From Prevotella sp. E13-27 (GTDB lineage Bacteria; Bacteroidota; Bacteroidia; Bacteroidales; Bacteroidaceae): a stretch of 64,000 nt of DNA. Both the position numbers and the translations under genes were made by a program. The stretch is taken from contig NZ_JALPSC010000001.1 of the NCBI RefSeq assembly GCF_023217965.1, forward strand, positions 1,240,001 through 1,304,000, given 5' to 3'. Shown here one piece after another: positions 1 through 7,734 of the stretch (position 1 is its first letter; every line of letters starts with the position of its first letter). Under the pieces are notes generated by a model. It was not told the origin of the DNA and searched no databases. It saw only the letters and a program-made list of their open reading frames with translations.

Positions 1-76
1 GCTTTTCCAGCAGATTTATGGAGTTGGCATCATCGGCAACGATGAATACGCGTACCAGTCTTTGGTTTTGTGTCAT
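1..76 (-). CDS. Partial response regulator (N-terminus only)
   Basis: The reverse strand opens with ATG at 76 and reads MTQNQRLVRVFIVADDANS and on to the left edge, so only about 25 residues are visible. A hydrophobic strand followed by two adjacent acidic residues (VFIVADD) is what the start of a receiver (CheY-like) domain looks like. The gene lies directly downstream of a LytS-type sensor kinase on the same strand, where a LytTR-type response regulator is usual. The assignment rests on this short stretch and on position, so the output domain cannot be stated. Confidence 0.55.
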   Translation of the reverse strand, partial: MTQNQRLVRVFIVADDANSINLLEK

Positions 77-130
77 CTCAGAATTAGTTTTGTGTTTCAG
101 TTATTGGTAGTTGTTCAAAGTCATTCTTGA

Positions 131-2281
131 CTATTGCGGGAGTGAGTAGTTGTTAAACGTATATTTGAAGTTGTCGGGCAGTAGCAGCCATGCACGGCAA
201 CCGGTGTCACCGTCTGTATGGGTGTAGTTGCCTATGCCGTAGTCCATGAGAGGCTGTGCTTTTGCTCCTGCTGCCTGCAGGTGTTGCTCGTTGAGCAGCA
301 TAATGGTCTGGCGTACGACCTTCAGTCCGGTGTGCTCCTTCGGTTTTGATCCCGATGGCAGTCCTATGCCGTTGTCTATCACTTCTATAAGCACCGCATC
401 GCAGACTTTGGTACCTTTTACCACTACTCGGCGCAGCTTGCCTTCCTGTGGTTTCTTAGCTTTTAAGCCATGCTTTATGGCGTTCTCCACCATTATCTGT
501 ATTGCCATCGATGGTAGCATGACCTTGTCGGTATCGATGTCTTTTCCAAGGTCAATATCAAGACGGAAGTCGCTGCCCACAGAGCGTTTCTCCACCTCGC
601 AGTAGAAGCGTATGAACGCCAGCTCGTCATTCAGCGTTGACTCTTCCACGTCAGTCAGCTCTATTCCGCGATGGAGCAACTGAACCAGCGAGTCGAGCGA
701 GGTCTCTTTACCTTCCATCTGGGCATTAATCTCTACTGTCAGTGCATTGCTTATGAAGTGTGGCGTTATGCGATTACGAATGGTCTCCATGCGCAGCCGG
801 GCAATGCTGTTTCTTACCTCTCGCTCGCGGAACTTGCGTTCACGATTCTGCATATAGAAGATGATGACAAGCATTACCAGTATCGTAACCGTTGCCACGA
901 GCAGTGCCAGCGCCCATCTGAAACTGAGGTCTTTGGCTTCCAGCTCACGCTGTTTGTTGAGCATCTGCTTCTCGTGTTCGTAGCTCATAATCTTCTCTGA
1001 GAAGCGCATCTTCATGTTGCCGTTGGAGATGCTGTCGTAGAGTTCTGTATAATCGTTGACTACGTCGGCATATTCTTTCCACATGCCAGCTTCCTTGTAG
1101 AGGCGCAGAAGCACTAAACGGCGTAACTGCTTTTGCTCGGGAATAATCCATTCGGGTATAGGATTCTCTTTGACGAGTCGTTTCGCTTCGGCAAGATTGC
1201 CGCTGATTATGGCCAGCTCTATGCGCTGAGTGGCGAGGTAGAAAAGTGGCAGGTGCTGTTGCTGATTGGTAAAGAACTCTTCCGTTTGCTTTAGAAGTGG
1301 CAGGGCTTTCTCTATCTGTCCTAACTTGATATACACATCGCTAAGATTAGTTCGCTCAAACATCATCTCCCACACCATGTTCTTTTCCGTTGAGAGCATA
1401 GAGTCGAGTTCAAGGAAACACTGAAGACTCTCCTCATATTTGCTTTGCAGGTAATAGTCATTGCCGCGGTTGTTCAGATAGTGGAACAATTCAACAGGTT
1501 GCATATCATCCTTTAGTTCTTCGGCTTTCTTCCACCAGTCAGCACTCTGGCAGAAGCTGCCCATCGAAGCGTAGGCCGATGCTATGCCTATGGCTACGTT
1601 TATGCGTGTGGCGCTGCTCATGCCGAGTGAGTCACCCAGCAGAAGCGCTTCCTTGTAATAGTTTACGCTCTTGTCATATTGTCCCAGCTGTTTATATACG
1701 TCGGCAAGGTTAGTAAGAGCCAGCAGACGATAGTCGGGCAGCTCGGGGAACTCTTCCGATAGCTCCAGTGTGGTGATATCGTGCGTTAGGGCAGAATCCA
1801 TGCGTCCGGTCATCTTAGCCTCATAGACACCTTTCTGCATCTCGCAGTCCAGTTTAAGAAGCTTAAGCTCTCTCGTTGCTATGCTGTTTGAATCGTCTTT
1901 CTGCTTCTTGTCGGTGCCATTGCTGATAGCTTCTTCACAACGCCTGATATATTGGCACAACTTATGGTTTGACTTCAGAAAAGAGTCAACCTGCATGGTA
2001 TAAAAGAAATATTTCGCCTGAAGTATTTCGTATCGGTAGTATTCGTTGCTGTCCTTTGCCGATGCCTTTCCCTTCGTTATTGTCTTGAGTGCCTCGTCAA
2101 TGTTTCCGTTTTTCAGGCTGTGTTCGCCGTCTTGATAGAGGCTTGGCAGTCTTATTGCCTTCACGTCTGAACAGCTGTTCAGGGTCAGTAGTGTCGTGAG
2201 TGTGTTGCTCGGAGGCAGCAACGTGAGGAATATGGCTATAATAGCTATTGACGTAATGATAAAAACTAGTAATTTTTTCAT
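131..2281 (-). CDS. TPR-containing LytS/YehU-type sensor histidine kinase
   Basis: 716 residues. A hydrophobic N-terminal segment (about 5-25) is followed by a helical tetratricopeptide-like region (about 45-430, for example NLADVYKQLGQYDKSVNYYKEA minus its ends), a second membrane segment (about 452-475) and a coiled linker. The phosphoacceptor region reads RITPHFISNAL, a variant of the NPHFLFNSLN motif of the His_kinase family (PF06580). The ATPase part has an N-box (MVENAIKHG) and a G-box (DNGIGLP). Such TPR-LytS kinases are common in Bacteroidota and signal to LytTR regulators; the partial regulator on its 3' side fits. The sensed signal is unknown. The Thr in place of the usual Asn before PHF is a mild oddity. 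Confidence 0.85.
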   Translation of the reverse strand: MKKLLVFIITSIAIIAIFLTLLPPSNTLTTLLTLNSCSDVKAIRLPSLYQDGEHSLKNGNIDEALKTITKGKASAKDSNEYYRYEILQAKYFFYTMQVDSFLKSNHKLCQYIRRCEEAISNGTDKKQKDDSNSIATRELKLLKLDCEMQKGVYEAKMTGRMDSALTHDITTLELSEEFPELPDYRLLALTNLADVYKQLGQYDKSVNYYKEALLLGDSLGMSSATRINVAIGIASAYASMGSFCQSADWWKKAEELKDDMQPVELFHYLNNRGNDYYLQSKYEESLQCFLELDSMLSTEKNMVWEMMFERTNLSDVYIKLGQIEKALPLLKQTEEFFTNQQQHLPLFYLATQRIELAIISGNLAEAKRLVKENPIPEWIIPEQKQLRRLVLLRLYKEAGMWKEYADVVNDYTELYDSISNGNMKMRFSEKIMSYEHEKQMLNKQRELEAKDLSFRWALALLVATVTILVMLVIIFYMQNRERKFREREVRNSIARLRMETIRNRITPHFISNALTVEINAQMEGKETSLDSLVQLLHRGIELTDVEESTLNDELAFIRFYCEVEKRSVGSDFRLDIDLGKDIDTDKVMLPSMAIQIMVENAIKHGLKAKKPQEGKLRRVVVKGTKVCDAVLIEVIDNGIGLPSGSKPKEHTGLKVVRQTIMLLNEQHLQAAGAKAQPLMDYGIGNYTHTDGDTGCRAWLLLPDNFKYTFNNYSLPQ

Positions 2282-2297
2282 AGTTTTGATCTATGCT

Positions 2298-2924
2298 TTA
2301 TTTTTTCCTTATCAGTGTGAGCCCGTCGCGAAGAGGCAGTATGACTCGCTCCACCCGCTCGTCGGCTGCTACGAAGTCATTAAAGTGCACTATGCCCTGC
2401 GTCTGCTGGTCTCGGCTGTAGGCTTCGTCCACCACATGTCCGTCCCAAAGGGTGTTGTCTGCCAAGATAAAGCCGCCCGGACGTAGCACTGAGAGCACCA
2501 TCTCGTAGGTCTCCATGTATGTGCGCTTGTTGCCATCGATGAATGCCATGTCGAACGTGATGCCCAGTCGTGGTGCCTCGGTGATGGCATCGCCGATGAT
2601 GAACTCTATCTTGTCGGCTACTGGCGACTGCTCTATCCACGGACGTGTGAAGTCTTCCTGCTCGTCGTTTATCTCAAACGTGTAGAGCCGTCCGTCATCT
2701 TCCAGTCCCTCTGCCATGCTTATGGCGGAATAACCGCTGAATGTGCCCACCTCGAGTATGTTCTTCGGGCGTATCATCTTCACCAGCATCTTCAGCAGAC
2801 GCCCTTGCAGATGACCGCTTGCCATACGCCCATGCAGCAGGTGTATGTTCGTAGCACGGTAGAGCCGGTAGAGATAGTCAGGCTCCGGGTCAATGTGGTC
2901 TTCTATGTATCTGTCTAAGTTCAT
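2298..2924 (-). CDS. SAM-dependent O-methyltransferase (caffeoyl-CoA/catechol OMT family)
   Basis: 208 residues when started at MNLDRYIEDHID. A longer reading with an Arg-rich N-terminus exists, but this ATG overlaps the aroQ stop codon as ATGA, which argues for translational coupling and for this start. The SAM-binding motif I is ILEVGTFSGYSAISMAEGL (about residues 50-68), followed by FDMAFIDGNK and ILADNTLWDGHV, the acidic metal/SAM-binding stretches of class I O-methyltransferases (PF01596). The acceptor is unknown. Related Bacteroidota proteins are usually annotated only as O-methyltransferase. It forms an operon with aroQ. Confidence 0.85.
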   Translation of the reverse strand: MNLDRYIEDHIDPEPDYLYRLYRATNIHLLHGRMASGHLQGRLLKMLVKMIRPKNILEVGTFSGYSAISMAEGLEDDGRLYTFEINDEQEDFTRPWIEQSPVADKIEFIIGDAITEAPRLGITFDMAFIDGNKRTYMETYEMVLSVLRPGGFILADNTLWDGHVVDEAYSRDQQTQGIVHFNDFVAADERVERVILPLRDGLTLIRKK

Positions 2925-3355
2925 TTGGTGCTGAGGAAACTGTCTATTGCTAAGCGATAGCTGTCGAGCCCGAAGCCGCATATGACACCTCGGCACACTG
3001 CTGACAGGTAACTGTGATGGCGGAAGTCCTCGCGCGTGTGTACATTAGATATATGTACCTCCACCACTGGCGACTTCAGCGAGCGTATGCAGTCGTGCAG
3101 TGCTATACTCGTGTGGGTGTAGGCACCGGCATTAAGTACTATGCCGTCGCATACAGGACAGCTTGTAAAACCAGCTTCCTGCAACTTGTTGATAAGCTCA
3201 CCCTCAATGTTGCTCTGGAAATAGTCTATCTCCACATCAGGATAAGCCTGACGCAGTTTCTTAAGATAGTCATCAAACGATGAGCTTCCATAGATGCCAG
3301 GCTCGCGTTGTCCTAATAAGTTTAGGTTTGGACCATTAATAATTAGAATTTTCAT
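2921..3355 (-). CDS. aroQ: Type II 3-dehydroquinate dehydratase
   Basis: 144 residues, the normal size of the type II enzyme, which converts 3-dehydroquinate to 3-dehydroshikimate in aromatic amino acid synthesis. The N-terminus MKILIINGPNLNLLGQREP is diagnostic. The active-site Arg17 and Tyr22 (GQREPGIYG) and the late His cluster (VEVHISNVHTREDFRHHS) are present. It is divergent from xerD, sharing a palindromic promoter region, and its stop codon overlaps the methyltransferase start (ATGA). Confidence 0.97.
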   Translation of the reverse strand: MKILIINGPNLNLLGQREPGIYGSSSFDDYLKKLRQAYPDVEIDYFQSNIEGELINKLQEAGFTSCPVCDGIVLNAGAYTHTSIALHDCIRSLKSPVVEVHISNVHTREDFRHHSYLSAVCRGVICGFGLDSYRLAIDSFLSTK

Positions 3356-3367
3356 CTATTAATTATT

Positions 3368-3402
3368 TTTTTTCGTAATTTTGTGGCAAAATTACGAAAA
3401 AA
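3368..3402. promoter_or_regulatory. Palindromic divergent promoter between aroQ and xerD
   Basis: A perfect inverted repeat with 16-bp arms (3368-3383 and 3387-3402) and a 3-bp centre TGG. Each arm carries TAATTTTG, a match to the Bacteroidota -7 element TAnnTTTG, one copy on each strand (3376-3383 on plus, 3387-3394 on minus). It lies 2 bp upstream of the xerD ATG at 3405 and 12 bp from the aroQ ATG. Confidence 0.7.
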
Positions 3403-3404
3403 TA

Positions 3405-4319
3405 ATGGAAGTGACCCAAAAAAACATAGAGAATATTCGAAAACGCTATCTGCGCTACCTCAAACTGCAGCGTGGCATGTCTCCGAACACGCTCGATGCA
3501 TATGCGCGTGACCTTGACAAACTGCTCAACTATCTCGACGGCATAGGGTTGCATGTCCTCGATGTGGAGCTGTCGGACCTGCAGCATTTTGCCGCCGGAC
3601 TCCATGACATAGGCATAGGCCCACGGTCGCAGTGCCGCATACTAAGCGGTGTGCGCACATTCTATAAGTTTCTCGTTCTTGACGGTTATATTGAGCAGGA
3701 CCCCGCTGAACTGCTGGAGTCGCCAGTGCTTGGTGAACATCTGCCCGAGTTCCTCACCCCTGCTGAGGTGGACCAGTTGAAAGACAGCATAGACGTGTCG
3801 AAGCCCGAGGGCCATCGTAACCGTGCAATCATCGAGGTGCTCTTCTCATGTGGGTTGCGTGTGTCGGAACTGGTGAACCTGAAGCTGTCGGATATCTATC
3901 GTGACGAACAGTTCGTGCGCGTCTTCGGTAAAGGTTCGAAGGAGCGTCTCGTGCCCATCTCATCTACCGCCCTTCGCGAGATAGACAACTACTGGTCGTG
4001 GCGTGAGGAATTGAAAATAAAGCCTGGTGAGGAAGACTATCTCTTCCTAAACCGCCGTGGTGCCCACCTCACTCGCACCATGATTCTCATCATGTTGAAA
4101 CAACAGGCAGAGGAGGCGGGCATCCAGAAGACCATCTCTCCCCATACCCTTCGCCACTCCTTTGCCACCGCTCTTCTCGAGGGAGGTGCCGACCTGCGCG
4201 TCATCCAGGCCCTCCTCGGTCACGAGTCAATAGCCACCACCGAGATCTACACCCACATCTCCAGCCAGACCCTTCGCCAGACTATCCTCGAGCATCATCC
4301 GCGAAACATGAGAAAGTAG
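3405..4319 (+). CDS. xerD: Tyrosine recombinase XerD
   Basis: 304 residues from the ATG at 3405; an upstream TTG would lie inside the promoter palindrome and is rejected. An N-terminal SAM-like core-binding domain (RYLKLQRGMSPNTLDAYARD) precedes the catalytic domain. The catalytic residues are all visible: Arg in SCGLRVSELVNL, Lys in GKGSKERLVPI, His-x-x-Arg in SPHTLRHSFATALLEGG, His in LLGHESIATTEIYTH and the nucleophile Tyr of that last motif. Length and lack of mobile-element context point to the housekeeping XerC/XerD enzyme that resolves chromosome dimers at dif rather than to a phage or transposon integrase. The choice of XerD over XerC follows usual annotation of the single-type recombinase here. 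Confidence 0.9.
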   Translation: MEVTQKNIENIRKRYLRYLKLQRGMSPNTLDAYARDLDKLLNYLDGIGLHVLDVELSDLQHFAAGLHDIGIGPRSQCRILSGVRTFYKFLVLDGYIEQDPAELLESPVLGEHLPEFLTPAEVDQLKDSIDVSKPEGHRNRAIIEVLFSCGLRVSELVNLKLSDIYRDEQFVRVFGKGSKERLVPISSTALREIDNYWSWREELKIKPGEEDYLFLNRRGAHLTRTMILIMLKQQAEEAGIQKTISPHTLRHSFATALLEGGADLRVIQALLGHESIATTEIYTHISSQTLRQTILEHHPRNMRK

Positions 4320-4492
4320 AACTCGAAGGTACTTACACTCGGAAATAAAAAGAAAAACGCGTTTTCCTTTTGTATTTCGCTCGCTTAATCGTACCTCTGA
4401 CCTTTGGTCGAAGGTACTACGTTCGGAAAAATGCAAATATATTTGCTTTTTTCCTCACTTAATCGTACCTTTGCCGGTAGAAAACTGAAAAT
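4316..4492 (+). promoter_or_regulatory. Multi-unit promoter element with hairpins upstream of the AAA-ATPase gene
   Basis: This 170-bp gap starts at the xerD stop. A distal unit ends in TACCTCTG (4392-4399, a damaged -7) and a proximal unit in a perfect -7, TACCTTTG (4466-4473), 74 bp apart. Between them lie a hairpin GACC-TTT-GGTC flanked by GTACCT/AGGTAC and an A/T palindrome GCAAATATATTTGC. Before the distal unit is another palindromic tract around GAAAAACGCGTTTTCC. The first bases (GAACTCGAAGGTACTTACACTCGG) resemble the tail of a third unit. The same arrangement recurs near 21.2, 31.4 and 41.6 kb. Confidence 0.65.
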
Positions 4493-4495
4493 ATT

Positions 4496-6040
4496 ATGAA
4501 GTACCCTATTGGCATACAGAATTTTGAGAAGATTCGTCGCGATGGCTATGTCTATGTTGACAAGACGCCATGGATGTGGAAGATGATATCAGAAGGTAGC
4601 TACTACTTTCTTTCTCGTCCGCGTCGCTTTGGCAAATCGCTGATGGTCAGTACGCTTGAGGCCTTCTTCTCAGGCAAACGCGAATTGTTCAAAGGCCTGT
4701 ATGCTGATACGGTGGAGTGGGACTGGCAACAGTACCCCATCTTTCATCTTGACCTGAACGTTAAGAAATACGAGACGAAGGCTGATCTTGAAAAGGTGCT
4801 TAACAGACATCTTGAACAATGGGAAACAGCATACGACAGCCCCTATGGTGAGCGTGATTTGGAAGAGCGTTTCCTACAGGTTGTGCGTCTTGCATACGAA
4901 AAAACTGGCAGGCAGGTGGTAATTCTGGTTGATGAGTACGACAAGCCATTATTGCAAGCCATTGGTAATGATGAGCTGCAGTCAGAATATCGCTCAACGC
5001 TTAAGGCTTTTTATGGAGTCTTAAAGTCCTGTGACCGCTATATCAAGTTTGCCTTCCTAACGGGTGTCACAAAGTTTGGGAAGATTAGTGTATTCTCAGA
5101 TTTAAATAATCTGATAGACATATCAATGCTACCACAGTTTACTGCTGTCTGTGGAATCACTGAAAAAGAATTGCACACCTGCTTTGACGAAGGTATAGCA
5201 GAACTTGCTGATGCTAACAGTTTGACCAAGGAAGAAACCTACGAGCGTCTTCGTCGTGACTTTGACGGATATCGTTTCAACGAATATATCAATGAAGGGA
5301 TTTACAATCCATTCAGTGTGTTGAACACTCTTTCCTACAAGATTTTCAAGGACTACTGGTTCGAGACAGGGACGCCCTCATTCCTTGTCTATCAATTACA
5401 GAAAACTAACTTTCCCCTGGAGTCTATAACCACTGCTGAACTGACAACTGATGTTTTGAACAGTATCGACATCATGGATACTAACCCGCTACCGTTACTT
5501 TTCCAGAGTGGCTATCTTACCATTAAGGACTATGATAAAGAGTTCAACACCTATCTGTTAGGTTTCCCCAATCGAGAGGTAGAGGTTGGTTTTGTGAAAT
5601 ATCTTGTACCATTCTATAGTCCCAGCAAAGCTGACCAGCCGCTGACATATATTGGCAACTTCGTGAAAGAAATAAGGAGTGGCAATGCCGAGGCATTCAT
5701 GCAGCGCGTGGAACGTTTCTTTGACGGTGGCGATTATCAGGTGGCAGGAAAGGCAGAACTTTATTTCCAGAACACCCTGTGGGCACTGTTTAAGTTGCTT
5801 GGACTGTATGTTGATGTCGAACGCCACACTACTGATGGTCGTATGGATATCCTTATGCAAACCAAGGATTTTATTTATATTCTCGAAATAAAGATAGACC
5901 AAAGTGCAGATGTTGCCCTTCAGCAGATTGAAGAAAAGCAATACGCCAAGGCTTTTGATGGCGATGAGCGTTCCATCATAAAAATTGGTATCAACTTCTC
6001 TTCTGACACCCGTCGCTTGACAGAGTGGAAGATTGGCTGA
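4496..6040 (+). CDS. AAA-ATPase-like / PD-(D/E)XK nuclease-like protein, copy 1 (intact)
   Basis: 514 residues. The N-terminus MKYPIGIQNFEKIRRDGY and YVDKTPWMWKM are hallmarks of the AAA-ATPase_like family (PF09820). Walker A is PRRFGKSLMVST (about 43-54) and Walker B is VVILVDEYDKPLL (about 142-154). The C-terminal domain keeps a PD-(D/E)XK-like core, MDILMQTKDFIYILEIKID (about 450-468, with D and ExK). These proteins are greatly expanded in Prevotella and relatives, and no cellular role is established. A truncated second copy lies at 12245. The two copies share their upstream promoter sequence and their 3' end, so they are recent duplicates. Confidence 0.9.
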   Translation: MKYPIGIQNFEKIRRDGYVYVDKTPWMWKMISEGSYYFLSRPRRFGKSLMVSTLEAFFSGKRELFKGLYADTVEWDWQQYPIFHLDLNVKKYETKADLEKVLNRHLEQWETAYDSPYGERDLEERFLQVVRLAYEKTGRQVVILVDEYDKPLLQAIGNDELQSEYRSTLKAFYGVLKSCDRYIKFAFLTGVTKFGKISVFSDLNNLIDISMLPQFTAVCGITEKELHTCFDEGIAELADANSLTKEETYERLRRDFDGYRFNEYINEGIYNPFSVLNTLSYKIFKDYWFETGTPSFLVYQLQKTNFPLESITTAELTTDVLNSIDIMDTNPLPLLFQSGYLTIKDYDKEFNTYLLGFPNREVEVGFVKYLVPFYSPSKADQPLTYIGNFVKEIRSGNAEAFMQRVERFFDGGDYQVAGKAELYFQNTLWALFKLLGLYVDVERHTTDGRMDILMQTKDFIYILEIKIDQSADVALQQIEEKQYAKAFDGDERSIIKIGINFSSDTRRLTEWKIG

Positions 6041-6082
6041 TAGGAAAGAATTTATAAAAAGGATAATAGTAAGTAAACAAAT

Positions 6083-6115
6083 ATGGACAAAGCGAAAAAA
6101 AACTGCTTTGTCCAT
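6083..6115. terminator. Bidirectional intrinsic terminator
   Basis: Inverted repeat ATGGACAAAGC (6083-6093) and GCTTTGTCCAT (6105-6115) with an A-rich loop on the plus strand, followed by GTTTTGTTT. It lies between the convergent AAA-ATPase gene and the MBG-protein gene and can serve both. Confidence 0.75.
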
Positions 6116-6138
6116 GTTTTGTTTGAGAATGTGATGGT

Positions 6139-7716
6139 TCACTTCACCACTTTCCTGCCTCCTACGATGTAGAGTCCCTTTTTCATGTTGGTTACCTTGC
6201 GCCCTTGCAAGTCATAAACAGTTTTACTATCTTTCTTCTTGTTCATACTTGCAGCGTCACCGATGTCTGTGGTCTTTGTTACTGTCAGTACGCCGTTGAC
6301 ATAGTTGAACTCATAATTCTGTGCCTCACCGCCGCTCACGATAATGGGATATTCACCTATGGGTGATTCCTTTGTGGCTGTTGTTGTGGCAACAGGTTTC
6401 GCAATGAGTACGCTTTCGTCCTCGCCGTTTTTCCAACCGCTGTAATTAATTACAAACTCGGGATCCTTCTGTTTATACTCTCGTGAGTAATTTCCTACTG
6501 AAGCTGTTAGCGGCGCTTTTGTAATGGTCAGTGTACCTTTCGCGTAGGTCACGTTGTAGTTTGTTACTGTTCCCTGCTTCACTATAATATCGTAGGTGCC
6601 TACAGGAGTAGTGGCCGTGGCTTCGCAAGTGATCTCTGGTACGCCTTCAAGTGTTGCGCCCTCTGTTGTGAACTCGAACGCAGGATTGGTTTCACCATAC
6701 TCGCGGGTGTAACTCTTAGCTTTAATCATGATGAGGTCTGCTTCCGTCACTATCAGCTTACCATTGGTATAGTTGATGTTATAGTTCTGTGCCTCAGCAC
6801 CTGATACCGTCACAGGATACTCGCCTGGGGCGCTGGCTACTGTTGCCTCACAACTTACCGTTGGCAGTTTTGTCAGTACGTCTTTCGTCTCGTTGTTCTT
6901 AAAACCTTCATAGCTCAGAGTAAATTCAGGCATAGCCTCACCCTGCTTCTTCGTGTAAGTACAAGCAGCAATCGTCAATGGTGCCTTGGTGATGGTCAAC
7001 GTACCATTAACGTAAGTGACTCGCTTGTTCTCTACCGTTCCTTTTGATACGACGATTGGATAAGTACCAACAGGCGAAGTCTTTGTTGCCTCGCACGACA
7101 ACTGTGGTGTTCCCACTAACTCAGCACCTTCTGTTGTAAATGTCAGTTCAGGAACCTCATCACCATACGTCATCGTCAGGTTATTTGCCTTAATCGTTAT
7201 GGGATCAGGCAATTTCACAACAATATTTTCTGTTACATCTGCTGATGTATAACGAACGGCCTGCGGATCGGTCAGCACTATGTTCTTCAGACTGACAGGA
7301 TAACTTCCCACTTCCACATTTGTAGCAACTGACAGCGTTAGGCTGAGCACTGTGCCGCTATTACCTGTAAATGTGGCGTTTGACATTGAACTGCACAGAA
7401 TACGCAGACAACCATTATCAAGGATACGAGTATCCAGATTATGCCGTCTGGTAGTGGTGCGGCTCATCTCAATAAGATAGTCTCCATACGTGTCGGTTGC
7501 TACAGAGAAGCCCGTTGGCAAGTAAAGGTCGCATTGAAATCCCGTTATATTATTCTCATTTTCCAATTGCACGGGAACGACGACCTCTGTAGTACCAGTC
7601 TCGATGGTTATTTCTTGCTGCAACGCCAGCCGGTTAGGCTCGTTCGCGGCAAGCGCTTGACTGTGGGAGATGACTCCCACAGCAAGCATCATGATACCAA
7701 TTATTCGTTTTAGCAT
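6139..7716 (-). CDS. Exported MBG-repeat protein with cohesin-like domain and C-terminal sorting tail
   Basis: 525 residues. A signal peptide (about 1-24, ending ALAANEP) is followed by a cohesin-like beta domain (about 30-165: IETGTTEVVVPVQLENENN, GFQCDLYLPTGF). Four MBG-type repeats of about 75-80 residues follow, each with YG(D/E)..PEF/L near its start and a KGTLTITKAPLT-like end. The last 26 residues (YDLQGRKVTNMKKGLYIVGG and RKVVK) match the C-terminal signal seen on type IX-secreted or surface proteins of Bacteroidota. It starts 18 bp after the BspA gene and is probably co-transcribed. Surface location is inferred; ligand unknown. Confidence 0.8.
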   Translation of the reverse strand: MLKRIIGIMMLAVGVISHSQALAANEPNRLALQQEITIETGTTEVVVPVQLENENNITGFQCDLYLPTGFSVATDTYGDYLIEMSRTTTRRHNLDTRILDNGCLRILCSSMSNATFTGNSGTVLSLTLSVATNVEVGSYPVSLKNIVLTDPQAVRYTSADVTENIVVKLPDPITIKANNLTMTYGDEVPELTFTTEGAELVGTPQLSCEATKTSPVGTYPIVVSKGTVENKRVTYVNGTLTITKAPLTIAACTYTKKQGEAMPEFTLSYEGFKNNETKDVLTKLPTVSCEATVASAPGEYPVTVSGAEAQNYNINYTNGKLIVTEADLIMIKAKSYTREYGETNPAFEFTTEGATLEGVPEITCEATATTPVGTYDIIVKQGTVTNYNVTYAKGTLTITKAPLTASVGNYSREYKQKDPEFVINYSGWKNGEDESVLIAKPVATTTATKESPIGEYPIIVSGGEAQNYEFNYVNGVLTVTKTTDIGDAASMNKKKDSKTVYDLQGRKVTNMKKGLYIVGGRKVVK

Positions 7717-7734
7717 AGTCGTCTCTTTTTATAT

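Noticed and set aside
3405..4319. Phage or transposon integrase
   Set aside because: Length and motifs fit housekeeping XerC/XerD, and no mobile genes or attachment-site duplications are visible next to it.
5558..6142. 194-codon minus-strand frame opposite the AAA-ATPase gene
   Set aside because: Runs over a clear coding region and the terminator; no family resemblance.
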